Origin: JAPUME01 sp027294185
GTDB taxonomy: Bacteria > Acidobacteriota > Terriglobia > UBA7540 > JAPUME01
Assembly: GCA_963555835.3 (NCBI GenBank)
Contig: CAUVWZ020000001.1
Span: 62,001-126,000, forward strand
Reading direction: 5' to 3'
DNA: 64,000 bases
The notes under the pieces are model-generated. The model had not been told where the DNA came from. It did no database searches and saw nothing but the letters and a program-made list of their open reading frames with translations. Below, one piece after another: positions 36,492-44,868 of this stretch. The translations under genes and the position numbers were made by a program. Numbering within the stretch: the first letter of the stretch is position 1; the number at the start of each line of letters is the position of its first letter.

Positions 36492-39140
36492 TTATCCCGG
36501 CATGCTCTTCGGAGTGATCAGGAAGATGAATTCCTGGTCGCTCTCCACCACGGCGATGTTCTTGAACAGGTTGCCGAGAATTGGAATATCACCCAGCAGC
36601 GGAATCTTGGCGACCGACTTCGTTTGCACGTGCACCGATACACCGCCGAAGACCAGCGTGGTCCCATCGGGAACCAAAACCTTGGTCTGGGCCGACTGGG
36701 TATTGATCTGGGGAGCCGCCGAACCCAGCGCTCCCGGAATCAGTGCGCCGGGGGAGGAGTTCTCCACGTTCACGGTGAGGAAAATCTGTCCGTCTTCTGT
36801 GACCTGCGGGGTTACCTGCAACCGCAGCAGGGCGTCGATGTAGGTGGTCGTAGGGGTATTGTTGATCACGGTCTGGATAGGAATCCGAGCTCCCTGCCGA
36901 ACCACCGCCTCAACATTATCCTGCGTCACCAGCGAAGGCCGTGAGATCGTTTTGGCCTGCACCGTGGTCTCGCCAAGGCTCAAGAGGGCATCCAGCCTGT
37001 ATTTCGAGGCGGCATTGACCAGGAATATGCTGCCCGATACAGGACCCGCTGCCGGAACGCTGAGGGCGGCAGGCGCCGCCGAGGTAGACCCAAAGGATCC
37101 TGCACCTCGGAAGGTAGGCGCCTGCGGGGAGGGGACAGGTATATTCCCAATGCCCCCGCCGGAGACCGCCGTGGCGGAGTTCGCCGTGGCAAATCCCAGT
37201 TGGATACCGAAGGAACGGGCGAAATCGTGGCTGGCCAGAACGATTCGCGCTTCGATACTGATCTGTTTGGCCTTCCGGTCCAGTCTCGCCAGGACGCGAT
37301 CCAGGTTTTCAATCTCAGATTCGATCTCTGAAATGATCAAGGTATTAGTGCGATCATCCTGAATCATCTCTCCCCGTTCGGAGAGGAATCTTTGCAGGGT
37401 AGGCATGACTTCGGCTGCCCGGGCATAACTGAGCGTCCGAAAGATCGTGACCAGAGGAGCGGCCTGCATGCGTGCCTTGCCGAGCTGAGCGATCTGTTCC
37501 TGCTCGGCGGCCAGAGTCTGAAGCGTTGCGATGCGAAGAACGTTATCCTCCAGCACTCGTCCCAGCCGGTTGTTTTTCAGCACGATATCCAGAGCCTGGT
37601 CCCAGGGTACTGAATCGAGAACCAGTGTGACGCTCCCTATTACGTTCGGATCGATAATCAGGTTCAGACCGCTGATCTCATGGATCAGGCGGAAGAAATC
37701 CTTCAAGTCGACATCTTTGAGGTTCACCGAAATCGGCTCGCCCGTATAACGGGGAGCTGTCGCAGCCGCTTGGGCCAATTCAGAAGACTCCTCCTCACCT
37801 TCCTCGGCAACGAGTACGTCTTGCGGCAGCGCAGCCGAACTCGGAGCCAGGCTTCCCGCCAGTGTCCGTGCCGCCTGCGCGGCCCGAATGGCGTGAGGAT
37901 CGGGTTTGGGGTCGGGCCGAACGGCCGCCGTCACCCGGGACGAAGAGGCCGTTGGCGGAAGCGAAGCCTCCACCTCGCTTGCTTCCTTTTCACTCAAAGT
38001 CTCCCGCCGCGGCGTCTCGATCTTTTCCGGCTCGGCAGAGGGAGTGTTTTCCGCGGAAGTCACCAAAACCGGCGGCTTGGGAGCGGAAACAATCTCAGTT
38101 TCGAGCTCGATGTCGTCCGCTACCGGTGCGGCGGCGGCAACCGTCTTTTTGGGCGCCACCGAAGGAGCCTTGCTCGGCTGGAAGACTTCCCTGGGCTCGA
38201 CTTTCCTTACCGATGCCACAGGCTTAACCGAGGCTACCTCCGCCCGCCTAAGGGCTTCCAGGGTGTTTCCGAGGCGGATTTGAACTCCCCCCTCGACAGC
38301 CTTGACGCGGAAGCGCGGTGCCCCCGCCAAATCGGCGACGACGCGGACCACGGCCGGGTCATCACGAAACTGGGCCAGGCGAATCCGCTTCAAGAACGGT
38401 GAAGTAGTGGAAAAAGTTCTCAACCTACCAACGTGACTCCGAGCCCCCATCAGATCGACGACGAGCCGGGGGGGATTGGAAAGGCGCAGTACTTTGTAGG
38501 GCGCAGGTCGTGACGTTACAATCTTGATCCGTGTAGTGTCTGCTTCGAGGATTTCGTTAACTTTAACGACGAAGAGGGGACCGGAAATTTGAGATCTTGC
38601 CGAAACTGCTCGATGACTCTCCTTGTTTGCGTCCACTTTGCGGGACGCGCCGGCTGAGGAACTCGTATTTCGGGAGACGCCGAGAGTGGTTCCGCTGCTC
38701 CGCGTGTTTGAGGCGACCACCTCATTCGTTCCAAAGGAGATTCGCAGGCCGGATTCCAAAGGATCCACCGTGTAGCCTGTCGGCTGTTTCATCATCACAT
38801 GGATTCGCACCACGGGCTTGCCGGAGGCATTTTCGAATTTCGCGATTCGATAGCCCACCAGCGCTCCACCGAAGCTTCCCGAACGCGCAACGGAACCCAT
38901 ATCAACATCTTCCAGGTCGATCCAAATCGAGTTTGGGGAGGCCTGGTAGGTCTGATAGCGGAAGGGGGCGTCGGCTCGCACTCCAAGCACAGTACGCGTG
39001 CCTGCCTGGGTCGCGGACAGCGATTCGAGAGTCACCGAAGCCGGTGCTCGAACCTCAGCTCGGAGCGGCAGCAGCCACCCGAACGCAACCATCAGTGCCA
39101 GGCTGACTGACAGCCTGAGCGAACTTTTGCTTATCATCAT
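36492..39140 (-). CDS. pilQ: Type IV pilus secretin PilQ
   Basis: 882 residues. Outer-membrane channel for the pilus. Seen: signal peptide (residues 1-28), two AMIN domains (about 35-120 and 190-285) that bind peptidoglycan, a Ser/Ala/Pro-rich linker (about 300-440), a secretin/TonB short N-terminal domain (INLKDVDLKDFFRLIHEISG-like, 470-530), a secretin N0/N1 region (LVTIFRTLSYARAAEVMPTL) and the secretin barrel (VQAKTISRPSLVTQDN, VPDGTTLVFGGVSV, IPLLGDIPILGNLF). Its ATG overlaps the pilP stop by four bases. Last gene of the pilMNOPQ operon; an intrinsic terminator follows. Confidence 0.94.
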   Translation of the reverse strand: MMISKSSLRLSVSLALMVAFGWLLPLRAEVRAPASVTLESLSATQAGTRTVLGVRADAPFRYQTYQASPNSIWIDLEDVDMGSVARSGSFGGALVGYRIAKFENASGKPVVRIHVMMKQPTGYTVDPLESGLRISFGTNEVVASNTRSSGTTLGVSRNTSSSAGASRKVDANKESHRAVSARSQISGPLFVVKVNEILEADTTRIKIVTSRPAPYKVLRLSNPPRLVVDLMGARSHVGRLRTFSTTSPFLKRIRLAQFRDDPAVVRVVADLAGAPRFRVKAVEGGVQIRLGNTLEALRRAEVASVKPVASVRKVEPREVFQPSKAPSVAPKKTVAAAAPVADDIELETEIVSAPKPPVLVTSAENTPSAEPEKIETPRRETLSEKEASEVEASLPPTASSSRVTAAVRPDPKPDPHAIRAAQAARTLAGSLAPSSAALPQDVLVAEEGEEESSELAQAAATAPRYTGEPISVNLKDVDLKDFFRLIHEISGLNLIIDPNVIGSVTLVLDSVPWDQALDIVLKNNRLGRVLEDNVLRIATLQTLAAEQEQIAQLGKARMQAAPLVTIFRTLSYARAAEVMPTLQRFLSERGEMIQDDRTNTLIISEIESEIENLDRVLARLDRKAKQISIEARIVLASHDFARSFGIQLGFATANSATAVSGGGIGNIPVPSPQAPTFRGAGSFGSTSAAPAALSVPAAGPVSGSIFLVNAASKYRLDALLSLGETTVQAKTISRPSLVTQDNVEAVVRQGARIPIQTVINNTPTTTYIDALLRLQVTPQVTEDGQIFLTVNVENSSPGALIPGALGSAAPQINTQSAQTKVLVPDGTTLVFGGVSVHVQTKSVAKIPLLGDIPILGNLFKNIAVVESDQEFIFLITPKSMPG

Positions 39141-39694
39141 TCCTCCCCAGGCTCTTTAATCATCCGTTTAACAACCTCACGGGTTGAAATCATCCCCGCA
39201 CGATCCAATACGTTTTCTTTGAAGACAATCGTATCCCAGGTAATACTGGAAACCACGCCGTTATAGAGGACATCGTTTTCCCGCAGAAAGAAGGCCCGAT
39301 TCCGAAAATCATCCACAACAGCAATCATGTCTTTCTCAAGGACTACAATCCCCTCAAGCTTCAGGCTGCCGATCAAAAGGCCTCGCTTGCCGGGAACTCG
39401 AACGGGAGTTTTGCCGGGACCTTTTTCTCCCCCGGCGCCGCCTCCCGGTCCCAAAACCGGACACTTAAAGGGATCGCGGCCCGATACGCTGCGTCCCACC
39501 GGAGCCCGAGGTTGCGGCCGCGGGCGTGCCCGGGCCTGCGCCCTCGCGGCTTGAGCGGTCTCGACCTGCTTGGGAGGAGCCAGGGTTCGGCGTTGCCCCT
39601 GTGCCAAACCCTCGACCCCCAGGCTCAAGCTCCACAGAACGGCCGGCAAAATTACTTTCGCCATCCGTCTTTGTGCAGAAGCTGTTCCACTCAT
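39137..39694 (-). CDS. pilP: Pilus assembly lipoprotein-like PilP
   Basis: 185 residues from the ATG at 39694, which has GAGGG nine bases upstream; starts at 39721 and 39703 are possible, while the longer frame overlaps pilO. Seen: export signal MAKVILPAVLWSLSLGVEGL, an Ala/Arg/Pro-rich linker, and a compact C-terminal beta domain (RGLLIGSLKLEGIVVLEKDM, NRAFFLRENDVLYNGVVSSI, DTIVFKENVLDRAG) like PilP, which links the inner-membrane complex to PilQ. The lipobox Cys of classical PilP is not evident. Assignment rests mainly on position between pilO and pilQ. Confidence 0.86.
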   Translation of the reverse strand: MSGTASAQRRMAKVILPAVLWSLSLGVEGLAQGQRRTLAPPKQVETAQAARAQARARPRPQPRAPVGRSVSGRDPFKCPVLGPGGGAGGEKGPGKTPVRVPGKRGLLIGSLKLEGIVVLEKDMIAVVDDFRNRAFFLRENDVLYNGVVSSITWDTIVFKENVLDRAGMISTREVVKRMIKEPGEE

Positions 39695-39725
39695 GCTGTT
39701 CATCCCTCGTCGGGAAACCATTACG

Positions 39726-40352
39726 CTACCGGCCTCCACCCGGAGCGGGCGGTGCCCCTGCTCCCGGGCGATTGAAATAAGTGACCACAGTACAGGTGGC
39801 GCCCACAGATTCTCCGGAGCCATATGTGAATCTTCCGCGACCGGACCCTGCGGTGCCGCCCTGAATACTGGTCAGCGCCAGATTTCTGACGTTCACCAGA
39901 AGTTGCTGGCGCGCCAGCGCATCCATGAAATTCCTCAGAGAGTAATAAGTGCCGTCCAGCATCAAATCAAAGGGCATCTCGTAATGATATTGCCGTTCGA
40001 CGGGCGGCCGGGACACCATGGAACGGATATGGATGCCGGTGCTCCTCCCCGCCTGCATCAGGTCCCGCATGAAATCTTCAGTAGCCTGCTCGTCCGGAAC
40101 GATAGAGCGAAGCGTGGCCAACTGGCGGCGAAGCTGGCGAATCCGGTTCTGATATTCGGCCAGTTGCTGTTCCACCACGCGAGACTGTTCGTTTTGTGCC
40201 CGGAGTGTCGTCAGTTGGAGCGTCAATGCCATCTTCTCCCCAAACATCGGGAATACGAAGTAATAAAAGACTCCCCCGCCGATAAGGACCGCGATCAGGA
40301 CGAAGATCCCGATCTGAGCGATGGTAGGAAGATCATTGATGGATTTTGGCAT
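39726..40352 (-). CDS. pilO: Pilus alignment protein PilO
   Basis: 208 residues: a short cytoplasmic N-terminus, one transmembrane helix (IGIFVLIAVLIGGGVFYYFV), a coiled-coil region rich in Gln, Arg and Leu (about 45-85), then a ferredoxin-like domain (GIHIRSMVSRPPVERQYHYE, YYSLRNFMDALARQQLLVNV). PilO pairs with PilN in the inner membrane. Its start is 12 bases after the pilN stop; its stop lies 31 bases before pilP. Confidence 0.91.
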   Translation of the reverse strand: MPKSINDLPTIAQIGIFVLIAVLIGGGVFYYFVFPMFGEKMALTLQLTTLRAQNEQSRVVEQQLAEYQNRIRQLRRQLATLRSIVPDEQATEDFMRDLMQAGRSTGIHIRSMVSRPPVERQYHYEMPFDLMLDGTYYSLRNFMDALARQQLLVNVRNLALTSIQGGTAGSGRGRFTYGSGESVGATCTVVTYFNRPGAGAPPAPGGGR

Positions 40353-40364
40353 ATGACCTCCTCC

Positions 40365-40976
40365 TTACCCTGCTGCCTTGGGAGCCGCGGCCGGAGCCGC
40401 CGGCTGCGGAGGCCCAACGGGTCTCCACAAGCAGTCGAGGTTGAACTTAAACCGCACTACGTTTTCCGCCACGTTATCCTGGAAGGATTCACGCATTTGT
40501 ACGTCCACGAACAGACCCGTCTTTTTCAGGTTTTCGATAAAGTTAGCAATCTGATCGACCGAGCTGGCCTCTCCATTCAAGAGGACCCTCGCACCCTGTC
40601 GCCTCATTGTCCGTATCCAGAGATTCGGGGTCTGGTTGACCACCACTCCCAGCATATTCAACAGTTGCACCGGTCCCGACTGCGAGCGCCGGAGCTGATT
40701 GATCGTATTAATGCGGCTGTTGAGCTGTTGTTGCTGCGCCTGATATTGCATAATCTGAGCTTTAATTCCCGCCAGGCGCCTCTCTTCCGCTCTCTCTTCT
40801 TCCAGCTCAACCTGGATTCCTGCAACCTGGCCGCTCAGAATCCTGTAAGGAATACCCACGGCGAGGGCCGCAACCAACAGGGCAGCCCCAAAGGTTAGTC
40901 CCTGCTTGGCCGGCGTGAACTCCGCGGGAGCCCGGAAGGTCTGCTTTTCAATTCCCAGAAGGTTTATGCGCATCAT
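40365..40976 (-). CDS. pilN: Pilus alignment protein PilN
   Basis: 203 residues: an N-terminal cytoplasmic peptide with the MRINLLG motif that docks to PilM, a transmembrane helix (LTFGAALLVAALAVGIPYRI), coiled coil (residues 55-95), and a ferredoxin-like domain (TRMRRQGARVLLNGEA-like, IANFIENLKKTGLFVDVQM). Ala/Pro-rich C-terminus. The start overlaps the end of pilM by four bases. Confidence 0.92.
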   Translation of the reverse strand: MMRINLLGIEKQTFRAPAEFTPAKQGLTFGAALLVAALAVGIPYRILSGQVAGIQVELEEERAEERRLAGIKAQIMQYQAQQQQLNSRINTINQLRRSQSGPVQLLNMLGVVVNQTPNLWIRTMRRQGARVLLNGEASSVDQIANFIENLKKTGLFVDVQMRESFQDNVAENVVRFKFNLDCLWRPVGPPQPAAPAAAPKAAG

Positions 40977-42031
40977 GGCGCGTCAAAACTCCTCAGGGCG
41001 AGCCCCACCGCAATGGCCATTTGGGGGGCTACCTCAGAAATGTAAGTCGGGTCGAACCGTGAAGGATTGTACCCGATTCGTTGAAAGGGATTCAACTCCT
41101 CAACGGGAGTATCGAACTCCTCCCGCAGGGATTCCAGCATTCCTTCGACGCGGGCAGTTCCTCCCGCAACATAAATCTGTTGAATCTGCTCGGCCGAGGT
41201 TGTAGCTCGGAAAAAGTCGAATGTCTTGCGTACCTCAAGCACAAGAAGCTCGGTAACGGATTCGATGTGAGACTTGACCGTATCCAGGGATACGCCTTCT
41301 ATTTCTTTCCCTCGTTTCAGTGCCTCGGCATCGTCGAAGGTCAGGTCCAACTCCTTTTGCAGCATATCCGTGTACTGGTTGCCGCCTACCGAAACATCAC
41401 GAGTAAACAGGGGGACACCGGCCTGAACAATGTTGATATTCATCAGGCTGGCCCCGATGTTGAGCAGAGCAATGGTGCTCTCCGGCGGCGGGTCGTAGTT
41501 GACCTCGAAGACGTTCTGCAAGGCAAATGCGTCGATATCGACAACCCGTGGCGTCATGCCCGACTGTGTCAGCACGCGAGTGTGATTCGAAATCTTCTCC
41601 CGCTTTACCGCCACTAACATGACATCCATGTCATTCCCGGTAGGCCCCACTCCCATGATTTGATAGCTCAGGTTGACATCATCAATTTCAAAAGGAATGT
41701 GCTGCTGAGCTTCCAGCGAAATGCTGCCGGCAAGCTCTGCTTCGCTGCTGGCCGGAATGGCGACGCGTTTCACAATCACCGAATGTCCCGCCACCGCAGT
41801 CGCGACATGTTTGGTCTTTATTTTGTTCCCTTCCACAATGCTGTTGACGGCGAAGGAAACCGCGTTGCTGTCCATAATGGCCCCGTCCACCACGGTATCC
41901 GGCCCCAAGGCCTCTATACCCAGGCTTGCCAGCTCATAACCGCTGCCCGCCTTCTTCAGCTCGGCTGCCTTCACGGAGCTCGACCCAATGTCCAATCCCA
42001 ACAAGGGCTTGCTTCGTCTGAAAAAAGCCAT
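40973..42031 (-). CDS. pilM: Pilus assembly actin-like ATPase PilM
   Basis: 352 residues of the FtsA/actin-like PilM family, a cytoplasmic ATP-binding platform that recruits PilN. Seen: LLGLDIGSSSVKAAELKKAG (phosphate 1), AVAGHSVIVKRVAIPA, RVVDIDAFALQNVFE, TIALLNIGASLMNINIVQ (phosphate 2), and YVAGGTARVEGM (adenosine loop). All five nucleotide-binding elements look intact. It starts 12 bases after the HTH gene, first of pilMNOPQ. Confidence 0.95.
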   Translation of the reverse strand: MAFFRRSKPLLGLDIGSSSVKAAELKKAGSGYELASLGIEALGPDTVVDGAIMDSNAVSFAVNSIVEGNKIKTKHVATAVAGHSVIVKRVAIPASSEAELAGSISLEAQQHIPFEIDDVNLSYQIMGVGPTGNDMDVMLVAVKREKISNHTRVLTQSGMTPRVVDIDAFALQNVFEVNYDPPPESTIALLNIGASLMNINIVQAGVPLFTRDVSVGGNQYTDMLQKELDLTFDDAEALKRGKEIEGVSLDTVKSHIESVTELLVLEVRKTFDFFRATTSAEQIQQIYVAGGTARVEGMLESLREEFDTPVEELNPFQRIGYNPSRFDPTYISEVAPQMAIAVGLALRSFDAP

Positions 42032-42043
42032 TTCCGAAACTCC

Positions 42044-42265
42044 TTATCGGACGGCTACCCGCCGTCGCCGGTCCCTGCCTCTCTCACCTTGCGAGCTTTG
42101 CTTTTCCATCCACCGGTCCAGAACCGTTTTCTTGAACTTCCAACGGTTCCCCAGTTTGAAGGCTGGAATCTTTTCCTGGGATACATACTTGTAAAGAGCT
42201 TCCCGGGATATTCCCAGGTAATGGGAAGCTTCTCGAATGTTCATTACCTCTCGGGGCTCAGGCAT
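42044..42265 (-). CDS. Small excisionase-family HTH protein, first gene of the pil operon
   Basis: 73 residues with a MerR-like/HTH_17 DNA-binding domain: VMNIREASHYLGISREALYKY, then VSQEKIPAFKLGNRWKFKKT and VLDRWM, followed by a basic C-terminal tail (RGRDRRRRVAVR). These proteins bind DNA without a separate sensor domain, and include phage excisionases and stand-alone regulators. It sits 12 bases before pilM under the same promoter, so it is likely a local regulator of pilus genes; that role is inferred. A start seven codons later is possible. Confidence 0.85.
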   Translation of the reverse strand: MPEPREVMNIREASHYLGISREALYKYVSQEKIPAFKLGNRWKFKKTVLDRWMEKQSSQGERGRDRRRRVAVR

Positions 42266-42710
42266 GCATCAAACCCATAGGGAAAGATATCCAAACCTTG
42301 GCTAAACTCATCAATTCGCGGCCTGTCTTCCGCACATGACCCACTACCTTACAGTGGGACTCGGTTTATAGACCCCTCTCTATAGCTTGTCAACTCAAAT
42401 GTCGTTAAGTTTGCTGTAATTCTAGCCGGAATCTGTCGGGATGTTGGTAAGCTTGCTTTCTTCCACAATATCATGTGGTTTTCTCGGATAGGGCCCATCC
42501 TGTAGCCTGTCGTTAGGGCTCCCATTTTTCTTTATCTCTGCACTGAAATGGGCCCATCGGGCAATTTGACGCCACGACTTGGCTCCTGTTAAACCCCGCA
42601 TCTCGAAGTCAGGTTGGGGTGGGTGTCGAGAATTCTCAGCGTCTTTGACTTAATCCTGGCCATCTGTCATCCTCCTTTTTCCTGCAAAATCTGCGGACGA
42701 GGAACAACCC
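42266..42710. other. Divergent intergenic region between pil operon and ubiD
   Basis: Holds the pil promoter (42365-42393) and, at its predicted start, the hairpin CCCACT-N7-AGTGGG (42340-42358). Toward ubiD I see the word GGGCCCATC twice (near 42488 and 42549) but no clear promoter. No gene is seen. Confidence 0.6.
42365..42393 (-). promoter_or_regulatory. Near-consensus sigma-70 promoter of the HTH-pilMNOPQ operon
   Basis: Read on minus: TTGACA (42393-42388), 17-base spacer, TATAAA (42370-42365). Expected start near 42358, which is the first base of the hairpin formed by CCCACT and AGTGGG (42358-42340). The leader is about 93 nt. Confidence 0.82.
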
Positions 42711-44180
42711 ATGGCATATCGAAATCTGCGCGACTTTATCCGCAAGCTGGACAAGGCCGGAGAACTGAAGCGTATCAAGGCCGAAGTGGACGTGGACCTG
42801 GAGATTACCGAAATTACCGACCGCGTATCGAAAACCGTCGGCCCTGCGCTTCTCTTCGAGCGCCCCAGGGGATACGACATACCGGTCGCAATCAACCTTC
42901 TGGGTTCGCCTTCGCGCATGAACCTGGCGCTTGAGACCGACTCGCCCGACCGCATCGCGCAGAGACTCGAAGAGTTGCTGGATACCAAGACCCCCTCGGG
43001 CCTTTTCGACAAGGTAAAGATGCTTCCCAAGCTCGCCGAACTCGGCTCCTTTCTGCCGAAAACGGTTCGCTCGGGGCCGTGCAAGGACGTGATTGAAAAG
43101 GATGCGCCGTCGCTCGAAAAATTTCCCATTCTCAAGTGCTGGCCCGCCGATGGAGGACGCTTCATCACCTTTCCCATCGTCATCACCCGCAGTCCCAAGA
43201 CGGGCAAGCGCAACGTCGGCGTCTACCGGATGCAGGTCTTTAACGAACGCACCGCAGCGATGCACTGGCAGCTTCACAAGCACGGAGCGGAGCACTTCCG
43301 CTGGCTCGAGCGTCAGGGTAAGGGACGCCGAATGGAGGTGGCCGTCGCCATCGGCGCCGACCCGGTTACCATGTTCTCAGGGGTCCTTCCCCTCCCCGAG
43401 GACCTGGACGAGTTCCTGTTTGCGGGATTCATCCGCCGTCAGCCGGTGGAGCTGGTGAAGTGCGAAACCGTGGACCTGGAGGTTCCCGCCGAGGCGGAAA
43501 TCGTGCTGGAAGGATACGTCGACCTGGACGACCTGCGGACCGAAGGCCCCTTCGGCGACCACACCGGCTACTACTCACTCGAAGACGAGTTTCCGGTGTT
43601 CCATATCACCTGCATCACGCACCGCAAGAACCCGATCTACGTCACCACCATCGTCGGCGCGCCGCCCATGGAGGACTACCACATGGGCTACGCCATCGAG
43701 CGGCTCTTCCTGCCGCTGATGCGCAAGCAGTTGCCGGAAATCGTCGATATGCACATGCCCGCCGAAGGCATCTTCCACAACCTGATGATCGTCGCCCTGC
43801 GTAAAAGCTATCCCGGCCACGCCCGCAAGGTGATGAATGCCATCTGGGGACTGCCGCAAGCCATGTTCACGAAATGTATCCTCGTCGTCGATCACGACGT
43901 CAACGTCCACGACTTGCGCGAGGTCGCCTGGAAAGCGCTGAATCACATCGACCCCCAGCGCGACATCCAGTTCACCCAGGGACCCATCGACCAGCTCGAC
44001 CACTCCTCCCGCCTGCCCTGCTTCGGGTCGAAAATGGGTATCGACGCCACTACCAAGACCCTCGCCGAGGGCTTCACCCGCCCCTGGCCCAATGAGATCA
44101 AAATGGATGCTGAAACCAAAGCCCGCATCGACGCCCTGTGGCCGAAATTAGGGTTACCGGGAAAGCACCACACCGATTGA
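42711..44180 (+). CDS. UbiD-family decarboxylase
   Basis: 489 residues. UbiD enzymes (de)carboxylate aromatic or unsaturated acids using prenylated FMN made by UbiX. Visible: YRNLRDFIRKLDKAGELKRI, DRVSKTVGPALLFERPRG, MHWQLHKHGAEHFRW, the glycine-rich GPFGDHTGYYSLEDEFPVFH with metal/prFMN residues, and EGIFHNLMIVALRKSYPGHA. This is the length and architecture of ubiquinone or menaquinone-pathway decarboxylases; which acid it uses is unknown. GAGGAA precedes the ATG. hicB follows, its promoter lying beyond the stop. Confidence 0.9.
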   Translation: MAYRNLRDFIRKLDKAGELKRIKAEVDVDLEITEITDRVSKTVGPALLFERPRGYDIPVAINLLGSPSRMNLALETDSPDRIAQRLEELLDTKTPSGLFDKVKMLPKLAELGSFLPKTVRSGPCKDVIEKDAPSLEKFPILKCWPADGGRFITFPIVITRSPKTGKRNVGVYRMQVFNERTAAMHWQLHKHGAEHFRWLERQGKGRRMEVAVAIGADPVTMFSGVLPLPEDLDEFLFAGFIRRQPVELVKCETVDLEVPAEAEIVLEGYVDLDDLRTEGPFGDHTGYYSLEDEFPVFHITCITHRKNPIYVTTIVGAPPMEDYHMGYAIERLFLPLMRKQLPEIVDMHMPAEGIFHNLMIVALRKSYPGHARKVMNAIWGLPQAMFTKCILVVDHDVNVHDLREVAWKALNHIDPQRDIQFTQGPIDQLDHSSRLPCFGSKMGIDATTKTLAEGFTRPWPNEIKMDAETKARIDALWPKLGLPGKHHTD

Positions 44181-44206
44181 CCGCTGAAGAGGAAATCAGA
44201 TATGCA

Positions 44207-44215
44207 TGCTATAAT
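44207..44215 (+). promoter_or_regulatory. Extended -10 promoter of hicBA, predicted leaderless start
   Basis: TGC-TATAAT (TG at 44207-44208, TATAAT at 44210-44215) is a perfect extended -10 element. Six bases follow and the seventh, 44222, is the A of the hicB ATG, so transcription would begin at the start codon. No recognisable -35 at 17 bases. Confidence 0.7.
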
Positions 44216-44221
44216 TTTGAC

Positions 44222-44449
44222 ATGAGTAGAGAGTATCCGGTGATTCTCGAACGAGATGAAGATTCAGGCGGCTACGTTGTGACCTGCCCCACCTTTGAAA
44301 GCTGCTATACGCAAGGCGAGACGGTGGAGGAAGCTCTGGAAAATATCCGTGAAGCTATTGAGCTCTGCATTGAAGACATCAAGGAGAACAACGGATCGCT
44401 GCCGCGCTCGAATAACGTTCTCGTCGGTAGCGTCACCGTAGCCGTCTAG
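44222..44449 (+). CDS. hicB: HicB-family antitoxin
   Basis: 75 residues. Partial RNase H fold of HicB antitoxins: YPVILERDEDSGGYVVTCPT, FESCYTQGETVEEALENIRE and AIELCIEDIKENN. No C-terminal ribbon-helix-helix or HTH domain is present, so this is the short form that neutralises HicA without obvious DNA binding. The frame continues upstream to 44138 within ubiD, but the ATG at 44222 follows a perfect -10 box and gives a compact protein. Followed one base later by hicA; antitoxin-first order. Confidence 0.9.
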   Translation: MSREYPVILERDEDSGGYVVTCPTFESCYTQGETVEEALENIREAIELCIEDIKENNGSLPRSNNVLVGSVTVAV

Positions 44450-44450
44450 G

Positions 44451-44675
44451 GTGAAACTGCCTCGGATCTCCGGCGCTGAGGCCATTCGCGCCCTTGAAAA
44501 AGTCGGCTACCGGCAGGTTCGACAGCGCGGCAGTCACGTGCGCTTACGCCACTACTCCCACCCCGACCGCAAGCCAGTTACCATACCCCTCCATCGCGAG
44601 TTGAAACCAGGTCTCTTGCGCAAAATCCTTCGCGATGCCGGCCTCAGCGTACGAGACTTCGTGGAATTGATCTGA
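44451..44675 (+). CDS. hicA: HicA-family mRNA interferase toxin
   Basis: 74 residues of the double-stranded-RNA-binding-like HicA fold: KLPRISGAEAIRALEKVGYR, QVRQRGSHVRLRHYSHPD with the catalytic His in GSH, and VTIPLHRELKPGLLRKIL. Starts at a GTG one base past the hicB stop, so translation is coupled to the antitoxin. It cleaves translating mRNAs until HicB binds. The key residue and length (usual 60-80) are normal, so the pair is probably functional. Confidence 0.92.
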   Translation: MKLPRISGAEAIRALEKVGYRQVRQRGSHVRLRHYSHPDRKPVTIPLHRELKPGLLRKILRDAGLSVRDFVELI

Positions 44676-44868
44676 CCATCCAGAGGTACCACTCCTTAGA
44701 CACCGAGATTGACCGACGTGTCTCGGCCTGCCGAAGCGCAGGAGAACCTCTGCGCCGGTTTGGTTTCCAGCCAGACGTAAAGATGAGGGTGAAGGCGGAG
44801 TTGCCGGGGAAAGCCCTTTCCTTCCTTGCAAGGGCCGTCCTCGGCAGGTTTGCTACTGCGGGTTCTAT

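Noticed and set aside
39570..40898. 442-residue plus-strand frame opposite pilO/pilN
   Set aside because: Shadow frame with low-complexity, histidine- and arginine-rich translation and no domains.
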